DNA from: Streptomyces sp. NBC_00223
GTDB taxonomy: Bacteria > Actinomycetota > Actinomycetes > Streptomycetales > Streptomycetaceae
DNA: 64,000 bases
Reading direction: 5' to 3'
Assembly: GCF_036199905.1 (NCBI RefSeq)
Contig: NZ_CP108109.1
Location: 5,641,501 to 5,705,500 of the forward strand
Shown here: piece by piece, positions 16,972 through 25,761 of the stretch
Numbering within the stretch: the stretch's first letter is position 1
Layout of the letters: each line of letters begins with the position of its first letter
Program-made: the position numbers and the translations under genes
Notes under the pieces: generated by a model
What the model saw: the letters and a program-made list of their open reading frames with translations, nothing else
Told to the model about the DNA's origin: nothing
Databases searched by the model: none

Positions 16972-17351
16972 GTGACCTCCACCGCGGAGACGGAGAAGCC
17001 GAACCGCTCGCCCGGCGGGAGCGCGGCCAGCGGGTCCCCGTGCGGGTGCACATCGCGGATCGTGCCGCAGCGGGAGCAGACCAAGTGCTGGTGCGGATGA
17101 TGGGCGTTGGGGTCGTACCGCTTGGCGCGGCCGTCGGTGGCGACCTCGATGATCTCCCCGATGGTGACCATCTCGCCCAGGGTGTTGTACACGGTCGCCC
17201 GGGAGATCTCCGGGAGCCGTTCGATGGCTCGCGCATGCACCTCGTCGGCGGTGAGATGTACATGGTCGCCGTCGAGGACCTCGGCCACGACACGTCGCTG
17301 GGCGGTCAGTCGCCAGCCTCGTCCGCGCAGTCGTTCCAGCAGGTCGCTCAT
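16941..17351 (-). CDS. Fur-family peroxide/metal regulator (CatR/PerR-like)
   Basis: This 136-residue Fur-family repressor has a winged helix in residues 1-80 (RLTAQRRVVAEVL, SRATVYNTLGEMV). A dimerisation domain follows with HHPHQHLVCSRCG and a final CPDCT, forming the two CxxC pairs of a structural zinc site. It is divergent from the catalase gene 137 bases away. Streptomyces CatR represses catalase and is inactivated by peroxide, so the same job is inferred here. The start looks leaderless: TAGGCT (17359-17364, minus strand) lies seven bases before the ATG. Confidence 0.9.
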   Translation of the reverse strand: MSDLLERLRGRGWRLTAQRRVVAEVLDGDHVHLTADEVHARAIERLPEISRATVYNTLGEMVTIGEIIEVATDGRAKRYDPNAHHPHQHLVCSRCGTIRDVHPHGDPLAALPPGERFGFSVSAVEVTYRGLCPDCT

Positions 17352-17411
17352 GTGTACCAGCCTAACAGTGGGGGGTCCGGCACAGGAATAAGTCCGTGTA
17401 TGGCTCTCTTC

Positions 17412-17439
17412 TTGACTTAGACACTGTCTATCGTAGGAT
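17412..17439 (+). promoter_or_regulatory. Catalase promoter with operator in the spacer
   Basis: TTGACT (17412-17417) and TAGGAT (17434-17439) are 16 bases apart. The spacer holds the odd-centred palindrome TAGACA-C-TGTCTA (17418-17430), exactly where a Fur-family repressor would block polymerase. The site lies about 50 bases before the catalase start and 60 bases from the divergent regulator start, so it may control both. Confidence 0.75.
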
Positions 17440-17487
17440 CGAGTCTGGCGACAGCCAAGGGTCAGGTCGAATCCCAGGGAGAAGCAC

Positions 17488-18948
17488 GTGACTGTTCAGG
17501 AAACGGGTCCGCTGACGACGGAGGCCGGCGCGCCGGTCGCGGACAACCAGAACAGCGAGACAGCTGGGCTCGGCGGTCCGGTTCTCGTTCAGAGCCAGCA
17601 CCTGCTGGAGAAGCTCGCCCACTTCAACCGTGAGCGCATCCCGGAGCGCATCGTGCACGCCCGCGGCGCCGGTGCGTACGGCACGTTCACCGTCACGCAC
17701 GACGTGTCGCGGTGGACCCGGGCGAAGTTCCTCTCGCAGGTCGGCAAGGAGACCGAGACGTTCGCGCGTTTCTCCACGGTGGCGGGCAACCTCGGCTCGG
17801 CCGACGCGGTGCGCGACCCCCGCGGTTTCGCGCTCAAGTTCTACACCGAGGAGGGCAATTACGACCTCGTCGGCAACAACACCCCGGTGTTCTTCATCAA
17901 GGACGCCCTGAAGTTCCCCGACTTCATCCACACCCAGAAGCGCGACCCGTACACCGGCTCGCAGGAGGCCGACAACGTCTGGGACTTCTGGGGCCTGAGC
18001 CCCGAGGCGACCCACCAGGTCACCTGGCTGTTCGGCGACCGCGGCATCCCCGCGTCCTACCGCCACATGCACGGCTTCGGCTCGCACACGTACCAGTGGA
18101 GCAACGAGGCGGGCGAGGCGTTCTGGGTCAAGTACCACTTCTCGACCGACCAGGGCATCAGGAACCTGACCTCCGAGGAGGCCGCGCTGCTGGCCGGCAC
18201 CGACCCGGACTCGCACCAGCGCGACCTGCGCCAGGCCATCGAGGGCGGTGACTTCCCGAGCTGGACGGTGTCGGTGCAGGTGATGCCGGTGGCCGAGGCG
18301 GCGACCTACCGCTTCAACCCGTTCGACCTCACCAAGGTGTGGCCGCACGCGGACTACCCGCTGCACGAGATCGGCAAGCTGGAGCTCAACCGCAACCCGG
18401 AGAACATCTTCGCCGAGGTCGAGCAGTCCATCTTCTCCCCGGCGCACTTCGTGCCCGGCATCGGCCCGTCCCCGGACAAGATGCTCCAGGGCCGGCTCTT
18501 CGCCTACGGCGACGCCCACCGCTACCGCGTCGGCATCAACGCCGACCACCTGCCGGTGAACCGCCCGCACGCCACCGAGGCGCGCACCCACTCCCGTGAC
18601 GGCTTCCTGTACGACGGCCGGCACAAGGGCGCGAAGAACTACGAGCCCAACAGCTTCGGCGGCCCGAACGAGATCGGCCGTCCGCTGTGGGAGTCCGTCG
18701 CGGTGACCGGCGCGACCGGCTACAGCGAGGCGCCCTCGCACGCCGAGGACAACGACTTCGTGCAGGCCGGCGACCTCTACCGGCTGATGTCGGAGAGCGA
18801 GAAGGCGCGCCTGGTCGACAACCTCGCGGGCTTCATCGCCCAGGTCACGCGCGAGGACATCGTGGAGCGCGCGATCGACAACTTCCGCCAGGCGGACGCC
18901 GACTACGGCAAGCGGCTGGAGGTCGCGGTCCAGGCCCTCCGCGCCTGA
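17488..18948 (+). CDS. katA: Monofunctional heme catalase
   Basis: This 486-residue small-subunit clade-3-type catalase converts hydrogen peroxide to water and oxygen. It shows the distal His region RIVHARGAGAYGTF (catalytic His ~54), RFSTVAGNLGSADAVRDPRG, the Asn of NNTPVFFIKD, and the proximal Tyr loop RLFAYGDAHRYRVGINADHL (~residues 335-355). The length matches the family. The start is GTG with GGGAG upstream. The CatR-like regulator is divergent and a palindrome lies in the promoter, so peroxide induction is expected. Streptomyces literature calls the vegetative enzyme catA; that name could apply. Confidence 0.95.
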   Translation: MTVQETGPLTTEAGAPVADNQNSETAGLGGPVLVQSQHLLEKLAHFNRERIPERIVHARGAGAYGTFTVTHDVSRWTRAKFLSQVGKETETFARFSTVAGNLGSADAVRDPRGFALKFYTEEGNYDLVGNNTPVFFIKDALKFPDFIHTQKRDPYTGSQEADNVWDFWGLSPEATHQVTWLFGDRGIPASYRHMHGFGSHTYQWSNEAGEAFWVKYHFSTDQGIRNLTSEEAALLAGTDPDSHQRDLRQAIEGGDFPSWTVSVQVMPVAEAATYRFNPFDLTKVWPHADYPLHEIGKLELNRNPENIFAEVEQSIFSPAHFVPGIGPSPDKMLQGRLFAYGDAHRYRVGINADHLPVNRPHATEARTHSRDGFLYDGRHKGAKNYEPNSFGGPNEIGRPLWESVAVTGATGYSEAPSHAEDNDFVQAGDLYRLMSESEKARLVDNLAGFIAQVTREDIVERAIDNFRQADADYGKRLEVAVQALRA

Positions 18949-18969
18949 CCCGCCGCTTGACCGTAAGGC

Positions 18970-19006
18970 CGAAGGGACCGGACGCCACTGGGCTCCGGTC
19001 CCTTCG
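18970..19006. terminator. Bidirectional hairpin after catalase
   Basis: CGAAGGGACCGGA (18970-18982) pairs perfectly with TCCGGTCCCTTCG (18994-19006). It sits between the convergent catalase and CBS-domain genes and can serve both. Confidence 0.88.
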
Positions 19007-19025
19007 TCCTGGTGTCAGGCGGCTC

Positions 19026-19418
19026 CTAGACGGAGACCGCGGTCTTCACCGGCGCCCAGCAGCGCAGGATGTCGCGGACGGAGACGACCCCGGCCGGGTC
19101 GTGGCCGTCCAGCACGATGAGGTGGCGGAAGCTGCCGCGCAGCATGGCGGCCGCCGCGTCCTCCAGGGTCCACTGCGGGGCGGCGAAGACGACATCGGTC
19201 GTGGTGTGGTCGTGGGCGCATTCGTGGTCGGGATCGAGACCCGCACCGATGGCGTCGAGAACATCACGCTCGGTGAGGATTCCGAGGCCGAAGGTGTCGG
19301 GGTCGAAGACGATCGCCGCGCCCACCCGGCGGGCGGACATCAGCCGGGCGGCCTGACGGAGGGTGTGTGCGGGGCCGATGGTGAGAACCACCGTGCTCAT
19401 CGCGTCGCTGACCAGCAT
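19026..19418 (-). CDS. Two-CBS-domain protein
   Basis: This 130-residue protein is a single pair of CBS domains. The first is residues ~1-58 (VSDAMSTVVLTIGPAHTLRQAA), the second ~70-128 (FAAPQWTLEDAAAAMLRG, RHLIVLDGHDPAGVVSVRDIL). CBS pairs bind adenosine nucleotides and sense energy state. With no catalytic partner fused, it likely acts as a stand-alone sensor. The ribosome-binding site AAGGAGGTG (19428-19437, minus strand) is nearly perfect, so strong translation is expected. A 10-base inverted repeat lies just upstream. Confidence 0.9.
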   Translation of the reverse strand: MLVSDAMSTVVLTIGPAHTLRQAARLMSARRVGAAIVFDPDTFGLGILTERDVLDAIGAGLDPDHECAHDHTTTDVVFAAPQWTLEDAAAAMLRGSFRHLIVLDGHDPAGVVSVRDILRCWAPVKTAVSV

Positions 19419-19438
19419 GGGAACGTGGCACCTCCTTG

Positions 19439-19464
19439 GTGAACCCGTCCGTGAACGGGTTCAC
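19439..19464. promoter_or_regulatory. 10-base inverted repeat upstream of CBS gene
   Basis: GTGAACCCGT (19439-19448) and ACGGGTTCAC (19455-19464) are perfect complements with a six-base spacer. The element begins 20 bases upstream of the CBS-domain start. It could be an operator or a leader hairpin next to the strong ribosome site. Confidence 0.6.
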
Positions 19465-19567
19465 AAGTGCACAAGCGGGGGTTTTCTCATGTTCACATGC
19501 TCACCACCGTCAATGCAAGGGGGCGCGCACAGTAACCGACCGGCGCGTGAAGGTGCACTCGGACGCA

Positions 19568-20365
19568 CTACGCCCGGCCGAGGTACCCCAGCAGTTCCTC
19601 GTGCAGCAGTCCGTTGGACGCCGCCGCGTTCCCGCCGAACGGCCCCGGCTCGCCCTCCAGCGAGGTGAAGCGGCCGCCCGCCTCGCGGACGATCACATCG
19701 TTCGCCGCCATGTCCCACATGCTCAGCTCGGGCTCCGCGCAGATGTCCACCGACCCCTCGGCGACCATCATGTACGGCCAGAAGTCGCCGTAGCCGCGGG
19801 TCCGCCAGCAGTTGCGGGACAGGTGCAGAAAGCCGTCGAGCCGTCCCTGCTCCTCCCAGCCGCTCAGCGAGGAGTACGCGAAGGACGAGTCCTCCAGCCG
19901 GCTCACCCGCGACACGTGCAGCCGGGTCGCCGAGGACAGACTGCGGCCGGTGTACGCGCCGCCGCCCTTCGCCGCCCACCAGCGCCGGCCGAGCGCGGGC
20001 GCGGAGACCACGCCGACCACGCCCTCGTCGCCGCCCTCGCCCCGCACCATCAGGGCGATCAGCGTGGCCCAGACCGGCACCCCGCGCACATAGTTCTTGG
20101 TGCCGTCGATCGGGTCGACGATCCAGCGCCGCGGCCCGCCGCCCTGGCTGCCGTACTCCTCGCCCAGCACCGCGTCCCGCGGCCTGGCCCGGCTGAGCTG
20201 ACCGCGGATCAGCTCCTCCGCGGCCCGGTCCGCCTCGGTGACCGGGGTCAGATCGGGCTTGGTCTCGACCTTCAGGTCGAGCGCCTTGAAGCGGGCCATG
20301 GTCGCGGCGTCGGCGGCGTCGGCCAGTACATGGGCCAGACGCAGGTCGTCGTTGTAGTCGGGCAT
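19568..20365 (-). CDS. hisN: Histidinol-phosphatase, inositol-monophosphatase family
   Basis: This 265-residue enzyme carries the lithium-sensitive phosphatase motifs: VLGEEYG (metal Glu), WIVDPIDGTKNYVRGVP (metal Asp residues, ~86-102) and WDMAANDVIVREAGG near the C-terminus. In actinobacteria this subgroup is histidinol-phosphate phosphatase (HisN), the penultimate histidine step. It is commonly found near rsgA and aroA, as it is here. The related activities on inositol phosphate or 3'-phosphoadenosine phosphate cannot be fully excluded. Confidence 0.88.
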   Translation of the reverse strand: MPDYNDDLRLAHVLADAADAATMARFKALDLKVETKPDLTPVTEADRAAEELIRGQLSRARPRDAVLGEEYGSQGGGPRRWIVDPIDGTKNYVRGVPVWATLIALMVRGEGGDEGVVGVVSAPALGRRWWAAKGGGAYTGRSLSSATRLHVSRVSRLEDSSFAYSSLSGWEEQGRLDGFLHLSRNCWRTRGYGDFWPYMMVAEGSVDICAEPELSMWDMAANDVIVREAGGRFTSLEGEPGPFGGNAAASNGLLHEELLGYLGRA

Positions 20366-20569
20366 GACGCGAACAGTAGCGACCCGGCCTCCGCGCGACC
20401 ATTCACGCCCCCCGCCGGGCGGCCGTCGGTGCCCGCGCCCGCCCGGACCTGCCGAGACGGCCCACGGGCCCGCCCGGTCCTTGCGCGGGACCTTGACAGT
20501 GTCCTGTGCCCGCGTCGATTCTTTCGGACACGGCCTGTCCGCGTCATATGCGGTGTTGGGGAGGCAATG

Positions 20570-21127
20570 ATGCCTACCGCACGGGAATCGCTACTGGAAG
20601 CGGCTTTCGCCGCACTCGGAGACCGACCCTGGACGGCCGTTCGCATGGTCGAAGTGGCCGCGGCGGCCGGGGTGTCACGACAGACCCTCTACAACGAGTT
20701 CAGCAGCAAGGAGGGGCTGGCCCGCGCGCTGTTCCGGCGCGAGACCGACGCGTACCTCCTCGGCGTGGAACGCGTGCTGGCGCACGCCGAGCGCGGGGGC
20801 TGCGACGCGGGGGAGTGCTTCGCCGCGGCGGCCGGCTGGACGCTGCGCAGCGCCCGTCGCAGCCCGCTGGTACGGGCCGGGCTGATCAGTGGCGGGCGCG
20901 GCGACCGCCCGCCGCCGGTCGACCTGGTCAACGGGCTGCATCTGCGGACGGTCGACGCGCTGGTCCGCGGCTTCCCCCGGCTGCATCCCGAGGACATCGT
21001 GTGGGCCTGCGAGGCCGCGCTGCGGCTGACCCTGTCCTACGTCATCGCCCCGGCGCCCAGCGATGAGGACGCCTGTCTACGGGTGGCGCAGCTGGTCCGC
21101 AGCCTGCTGTCGTGGCCCTCCGGGTGA
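20570..21127 (+). CDS. TetR/AcrR family regulator
   Basis: This 185-residue TetR-type repressor has a helix-turn-helix in residues ~25-46 (VEVAAAAGVSRQTLYNEFSS). A ligand-binding domain follows. Two ATGs overlap at 20567 and 20570; GGGGAGG (20558-20564) is better spaced for 20570. TTGACA lies at 20493-20498. The leader contains GGACA-CGGCC-TGTCC, a possible autoregulatory operator. The divergent neighbour is hisN and the SMR exporter gene is convergent downstream, so the target may be its own promoter or the exporter. The ligand is unknown. Confidence 0.88.
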   Translation: MPTARESLLEAAFAALGDRPWTAVRMVEVAAAAGVSRQTLYNEFSSKEGLARALFRRETDAYLLGVERVLAHAERGGCDAGECFAAAAGWTLRSARRSPLVRAGLISGGRGDRPPPVDLVNGLHLRTVDALVRGFPRLHPEDIVWACEAALRLTLSYVIAPAPSDEDACLRVAQLVRSLLSWPSG

Positions 21128-21199
21128 CGGTCCGTCGGTCCTCCGGGTGACGGCCCGACCGTTCCCCGGCTGACGGTGTGTCCGCCGCGCCGGGGGCGG

Positions 21200-21523
21200 T
21201 CAGTGCGAGGAGCCGGAGATCTGCAGACCGATCACACCGATGATGACGAACGAGATCGACGCCAGTTTGAGCGCCGAGACGATGTCGCCGAGGAAGGCCA
21301 TGCCGTAGATCGCCGTGCCCGCCGCGCCGATGCCGGTCCAGACGGCGTACGCGGGGCCGACGTCGAGCTTCTTCAGCGACAGGGTGAGCAGGCCGAAGGA
21401 GCCGAGGGCGAAGAGGCAGAAGGCGATGGTCGGCCACAGCCGGGTGAAGCCGTGCGAGAGCTTGAGGCAGACCGCGAACCCGGTTTCGAAGAACCCCGCG
21501 ACCACCACGAGAAGCCAGGCCAT
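21200..21523 (-). CDS. sugE: SMR-family exporter, SugE/Gdx type
   Basis: This 107-residue four-helix small multidrug resistance protein has the essential membrane Glu near residue 13 (FFETGFAVCLKLSHGFTRL). The LSHGF segment and the YAVWTGIGAAGTAIYGM motif match SugE/Gdx proteins, which export guanidinium as dual-topology dimers. Members of the QacE branch lack the HGF motif. The start is set by GGAGG about 8 bases upstream of ATG 21523. No guanidine riboswitch is recognisable upstream. It is transcribed on its own, next to rsgA. Confidence 0.88.
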   Translation of the reverse strand: MAWLLVVVAGFFETGFAVCLKLSHGFTRLWPTIAFCLFALGSFGLLTLSLKKLDVGPAYAVWTGIGAAGTAIYGMAFLGDIVSALKLASISFVIIGVIGLQISGSSH

Positions 21524-21613
21524 CGGGTGCCTCCGTTTTCGTTCGTTCCGCGTCCGCCGCGCTGTGCGCTGTCGATCATCACACAGCATGCCCGGTAAGG
21601 GGGCGGACTGGCG

Positions 21614-22615
21614 TCAGTCGCCTTCGCGCCGCTCCCGGGTGGCCAGCAGTCGCCGCAGCGAGTCCAGCCGCGCGGGCTCCGCGTGGCCGGCGGCCACCCA
21701 GGCGTCCAGCGCGCACTCCGGCTCGTCGTGCGAGCACCCGCGCGGGCACTCCTCGGTGCCCGGTTCCAGGTCGGGGAAGGCGTGCAGGACGCGCGAGGGG
21801 TCGATGTGGTGGAGCCCGAAGGAGCGCACCCCGGGGGTGTCGATCACCCAGCCCCCGTCGCCGGGCAGTGGCAGGGCGAGCGCCGAGGTGGTGGTGTGGC
21901 GGCCGCGGCCGGTGACGGCGTTGACCCGGCCGGTGGTCCGCTGCCGGGTGACCAGCGCGTTCACCAGCGTGGTCTTGCCGACGCCGCTGTGGCCGACGAA
22001 GGCGGTGACCTTGCCTTCGAGCCGCGCGCGGATCTGGTCCACGCCGCCGGTCAGGAAGTCGTCCCGGTTGGTGACCACATAGGGCACGTCCAGGGCGCCG
22101 TAGGTCTCCAGCAGCGGTTCCGCGGGTGCCAGGTCGGACTTGGTGAGCACCAGCAGCGGGGTGAGCCCGGCGTCGTAGGCGGCGACCAGACAGCGGTCGA
22201 TCATGCGCGGGCGCGGCTCGGGGTCGGCCAGCGCGGTGACGATGGCCAGCTGGTCGGCGTTGGCGACGACCACCCGTTCGTACGGGTCGTCGTCGTCGGC
22301 CGTACGGCGCAGCACCGAGGTGCGCTCCTCGACCCGCACTATGCGGGCGAGGGTGTCCTTGACGCCGGACAGGTCGCCGACGACGGCCACCCGGTCGCCG
22401 ACCACCGCGGACTTGCGGCCCAGCTCACGGGCCTTCATCGCGGTGATCTCGCGGTCCTCGACCAGAACGGTGAGGCGGCCCCGGTCGACGGTGAGGACCA
22501 TGCCCTCGGAGGCGTCCTCGTGCTTGGGGCGGATGCTGGTACGCGGGCGGTTGCCCTTGGTGTTGGGGCGGACGCGGATGTCGTCCTCGTCGGGGTTCTT
22601 TCCGTAGCGGCGCAT
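21614..22615 (-). CDS. rsgA: Ribosome small-subunit-dependent GTPase A
   Basis: RsgA is a late 30S-subunit assembly GTPase that checks the decoding site. The 333-residue protein has an OB-fold region (EGMVLTVDRGRLTVLVEDRE) and a circularly permuted GTPase with G4 LVLTKSDL before G1 GHSGVGKTTLVNAL and G3 DTPGVRSFGL. It ends with a zinc knuckle CPRGCSHDEPEC. It starts 9 bases after the aroA stop on the same strand, so cotranscription is likely. Confidence 0.96.
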   Translation of the reverse strand: MRRYGKNPDEDDIRVRPNTKGNRPRTSIRPKHEDASEGMVLTVDRGRLTVLVEDREITAMKARELGRKSAVVGDRVAVVGDLSGVKDTLARIVRVEERTSVLRRTADDDDPYERVVVANADQLAIVTALADPEPRPRMIDRCLVAAYDAGLTPLLVLTKSDLAPAEPLLETYGALDVPYVVTNRDDFLTGGVDQIRARLEGKVTAFVGHSGVGKTTLVNALVTRQRTTGRVNAVTGRGRHTTTSALALPLPGDGGWVIDTPGVRSFGLHHIDPSRVLHAFPDLEPGTEECPRGCSHDEPECALDAWVAAGHAEPARLDSLRRLLATRERREGD

Positions 22616-22624
22616 GGCGGACCC

Positions 22625-23995
22625 TCAGCCCCGTCCCGGACCGGAGGAGTCGGCGACGGCGTCGCCGGCCGCCCGGCCGCCGATGCCGCCGAGCATCGCC
22701 GCCCACAGTTCGGGGAAGTCCGGCAGCGTCTTGGCGGTCGTCGCCACGTTCTCCACCTCGATGCCCGGCACCACCAGGCCCAGAACGGCCGCGGCGGTCG
22801 CCAGCCGGTGGTCCTCGTAGGTGCGGAAGGGCCCGCCGCGCAGCGGCCGCGGGCGGATGCGCAGCCCGTCCCCGGTGTCGGTGACATCACCGCCCAGGGC
22901 GTTGATCTCGGCGGCCAGCGCGGCCAGCCGGTCGGTCTCGTGCAGCCTCAGATGGGCGATACCGGACAGTACGGACTCCTCCTCGGCCAGCGCGGCGACC
23001 GCGGCGATCACCGGGGTCAGCTCGCCGACGTCGTGCAGATCTACGGTGATGCCCCGGACCCGGCCGCTGCCGGTGAACGTCAGCCCGCGGTCGGTCAGTT
23101 CATACGACCCGCCCATCCGGGTGAAGATCTCCCGCAGCGCGTCGCCCGGCTGGGTGGTACGGGCCGGCCAGTCGGGGACGGTGACCCGGCCGCCGGTCAC
23201 CACGGCGGCGGCCAGGAAGGGCGCCGCGTTCGACAGGTCGGGCTCGACGGTCAGATCCCGGCCGAGCAGCGCGCCCGCCGCGACCCGCCAGACGTCCCGG
23301 GCGCCGCCGTCCTGCGGGGTGTCGACCCTGGCGCCGGCCTTGCGCAGCATGTCCACGGTCATCCGGATGTGCGGCAGCGAGGGCAGCGTACGGCCGGTGT
23401 GCCGCAGTTCGAGGCCCTTGTTGAAGCGCGGCCCCGACAGCAGCAGGGCGCTGACGAACTGCGACGAGGACGACGCGTCCACGTCCACCGCGCCGCCGGT
23501 CAGCGACCCGGCGCCCAACACGGTCAGCGGCAGCGAGCCGCGGCCCTCGTCGTCGACCCGGGCGCCCAGTGTGCGCAGCGCGTCGATCACCCCGTGCAGC
23601 GGCCGCTCGTACGCCCGCGCGTCGCCCTCGAAGCGGACGGGGCCGTCGGCGAGCGCGGCCACCGGGGGCAGGAAGCGCATCACCGTGCCCGCGTTGCCGA
23701 CGTCGACCGTGGCCGGGCCGTGCAGCCCGGCGGGGATGATCCGCCACGCCTCGCCGCCGTCCGGATTCACCGTCTCGTCGATCTGCACGCCCATCGCGCG
23801 CAGCGCCTCTGCCATCAGCACGGTGTCGCGGCTGCGCAGCGGGCGGCGCACCCATCCGGGTTCACTGGAGTGCGCGGCCAGCACCAGGGCGCGATTGGTC
23901 ACCGACTTCGAGCCCGGCACCGTGACGGTCGCGTGCACGGCACCGGGCGCGGTCGGGGCCGGCCACAGGTCGGTCTGCGCGGTGCTGTCGGTCAT
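22625..23995 (-). CDS. aroA: 5-enolpyruvylshikimate-3-phosphate synthase
   Basis: AroA joins shikimate-3-phosphate and phosphoenolpyruvate in the aromatic amino-acid pathway. The 456-residue protein shows PGSKSVTNRALVLAAHS, GNAGTVMRFLPPVAAL, DASSSSQFVSALLLSG, the catalytic HETDRLAALAAEINALGG and YEDHRLATAAAVLGL. I prefer the ATG at 23995 (MTDST); an ATG nine bases earlier is also in frame. The rsgA gene follows directly. The LGPxG-type loop is replaced by GNAGT, typical of actinobacterial class I enzymes. Confidence 0.96.
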   Translation of the reverse strand: MTDSTAQTDLWPAPTAPGAVHATVTVPGSKSVTNRALVLAAHSSEPGWVRRPLRSRDTVLMAEALRAMGVQIDETVNPDGGEAWRIIPAGLHGPATVDVGNAGTVMRFLPPVAALADGPVRFEGDARAYERPLHGVIDALRTLGARVDDEGRGSLPLTVLGAGSLTGGAVDVDASSSSQFVSALLLSGPRFNKGLELRHTGRTLPSLPHIRMTVDMLRKAGARVDTPQDGGARDVWRVAAGALLGRDLTVEPDLSNAAPFLAAAVVTGGRVTVPDWPARTTQPGDALREIFTRMGGSYELTDRGLTFTGSGRVRGITVDLHDVGELTPVIAAVAALAEEESVLSGIAHLRLHETDRLAALAAEINALGGDVTDTGDGLRIRPRPLRGGPFRTYEDHRLATAAAVLGLVVPGIEVENVATTAKTLPDFPELWAAMLGGIGGRAAGDAVADSSGPGRG

Positions 23996-24169
23996 GGGGC
24001 CCAAGCGTAGTGGCTCGGGTACGGGGAGATAAGTCGACGTATGCGGCGAAACCCACTGTTAACGGGCCGCTCCGACCGCGAACCTGCCCCCTGGGCCGGG
24101 CCTACAGTCACGGCCGTGTGTTGACGGGCCGGAATGCTCACCGCAGGGGCCGCCGCCGTACCCCGCGAA

Positions 24170-24883
24170 TCACCGCAGCAGCAGCCAGCGGGCGCCGCCG
24201 ATCAGCGAGCACAGCGCGACCGCGTAGAAGAGGAGCAGCCACAGCGCCGCCGGGGTGCGGGTGAGCCGGGCGAGCTGGTCGGCGTCGGAGGAGCCGCGGC
24301 GGTCCCGGCGGCGGGTGCGCTGGAGTTCGGCGACCGGGCGGACGCCCCCGACCAGCAGGAACCACACCACGAGATAGGCGAAGGCGGCCTGCACCTGCGC
24401 CCCGGTCAGCCAGGACACCAGCAGGAAGAGCGCGCCGGTGACCACCACGGTCAGGGCGCCGTACGCGTTGCGGATCATCACCAGCATCGCCAGCAGCAGC
24501 GCGGTCGCCCCCCACAGCAGCGCGGTGATGTGCCCGGCCGCCAGCAGCGCCGCACCGGCCAGGCCGAGCAGCGGGGGCGCGGTGTAGCCGGCGGCGGCCG
24601 TCAGCACCATGCCGAGACCGTGCGGCTTGCCCCGCGAGACGGTCAGGCCCGAGGTGTCGGAGTGCAGTCGTATGCCGTCCAGCCGGCGGCCGGTCAGCAG
24701 CGCGAGCAGTCCGTGGCCGCCCTCGTGCGCGATGGTCACGGCGTTGCGGGTGATGTGCCACACGCCACGCGTCAGCACCGCGGCGAGCGCGAGCAGCGCC
24801 GTCGCCCCGACCAGCCAGCGCGACGGGTCGGGCTGGGTGCCGGTCAGCCGGTCCCACATCTCGGTGATGCTCGCGACGTTCAT
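24170..24883 (-). CDS. M50-family membrane metallopeptidase
   Basis: This 237-residue membrane protein has a zinc-binding motif HEGGH at about residue 53 (AVTIAHEGGHGLLALLTG). Five or six hydrophobic segments follow, as in M50B site-2-type proteases. Its relatives are short actinobacterial proteins whose substrates are unknown; some release sigma factors or clear signal-peptide remnants. It is divergent from the SRAP gene. A last charged tail (RTRRRDRRGSSDADQL) precedes a final hydrophobic segment. Confidence 0.87.
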   Translation of the reverse strand: MNVASITEMWDRLTGTQPDPSRWLVGATALLALAAVLTRGVWHITRNAVTIAHEGGHGLLALLTGRRLDGIRLHSDTSGLTVSRGKPHGLGMVLTAAAGYTAPPLLGLAGAALLAAGHITALLWGATALLLAMLVMIRNAYGALTVVVTGALFLLVSWLTGAQVQAAFAYLVVWFLLVGGVRPVAELQRTRRRDRRGSSDADQLARLTRTPAALWLLLFYAVALCSLIGGARWLLLR

Positions 24884-24945
24884 GGGGCGCTCATTCCTTT
24901 ACGGTCCTTGGCGGTTCGGGCCGCGGTCGTGGCAGTGTGGCAGTT

Positions 24946-25761
24946 ATGTGTGGTCGATACGCCGCGAGCCGGAAACCCGAGGATCTCGTGGGCCTCTTCG
25001 AGGTCCGCCAGTGGGACCCCACCGAGTCCCTGGCACCCGACTGGAACGTCGCGCCGACGAAAGACGTCTATGCCGTACTCGACCGTCCGGTGCGGGACTC
25101 CGGTTCCCGTGAGCCGGTCAGACAACTGCGGGTGCTGCGCTGGGGCCTGGTCCCCTCCTGGGCCAAGACCCCGGACGGCGCCGCCCGGATGATCAACGCG
25201 CGGGCCGAGACCGCCCACGAGAAGCCGTCCTTCAGCCGGGCCCTGAGCGCCCGGCGCTGCCTGATACCCGCCGACGGCTACTTCGAGTGGCTGACGGGCG
25301 CGCAGGAACGGCAGTTGGAGGAGCAGGGCAAGAAGAAGCGGACCCGCAAGCAGCCGTACTTCGTGACGCCCGCGGACGGCTCGGTGATGGCGCTGGCCGG
25401 GCTCTACGAGTTCTGGCGCGACCGCACCCTGCCCGACGACCACCCGCGCGCCTGGTGGGTTACCTGCACGGTGCTCACCACCGACGCCGAGAGCAACCCG
25501 CTGGCCGGGTACGAGGGCAGCGGCCCGCGCTCGCTCTCCGACATCCACCCCCGGATGCCGCTGATGCTGACGCCCGACCGCTGGGACGCCTGGCTCGACC
25601 CGGCCCGCACCGAACCCGACGACCTGCTCCCGCTGCTGACCCCGCCCCCGCCCGGACTCGTCCGGGCCTACCCGGTGGGCACGGCGGTCAGCAGCGTGCA
25701 GAACAACGGCCCCGAGCTGGTGGACGAACTGCCGGCGCCGGAGGAAGAGACGCTTTTCTGA
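24946..25761 (+). CDS. SRAP (HMCES/YedK-like) abasic-site shield protein
   Basis: This 271-residue protein starts MCGRYAAS, so removal of Met exposes the catalytic Cys2 that crosslinks to abasic sites in single-stranded DNA. The other family marks are present: NVAPT, INARAET, the catalytic Glu of PADGYFEW and the His of LSDIHPRMPLML. It should protect stalled replication forks from error-prone processing. The start at 24946 is fixed by the Cys2 rule. The stop overlaps the start of a 20-codon ORF (TGATG). Confidence 0.94.
   Translation: MCGRYAASRKPEDLVGLFEVRQWDPTESLAPDWNVAPTKDVYAVLDRPVRDSGSREPVRQLRVLRWGLVPSWAKTPDGAARMINARAETAHEKPSFSRALSARRCLIPADGYFEWLTGAQERQLEEQGKKKRTRKQPYFVTPADGSVMALAGLYEFWRDRTLPDDHPRAWWVTCTVLTTDAESNPLAGYEGSGPRSLSDIHPRMPLMLTPDRWDAWLDPARTEPDDLLPLLTPPPPGLVRAYPVGTAVSSVQNNGPELVDELPAPEEETLF

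Noticed and set aside
21524..21610. Guanidine riboswitch before sugE
   Set aside because: The leader is short, and none of the conserved guanidine aptamer motifs (ACGR-type pairs or ykkC core) can be found.
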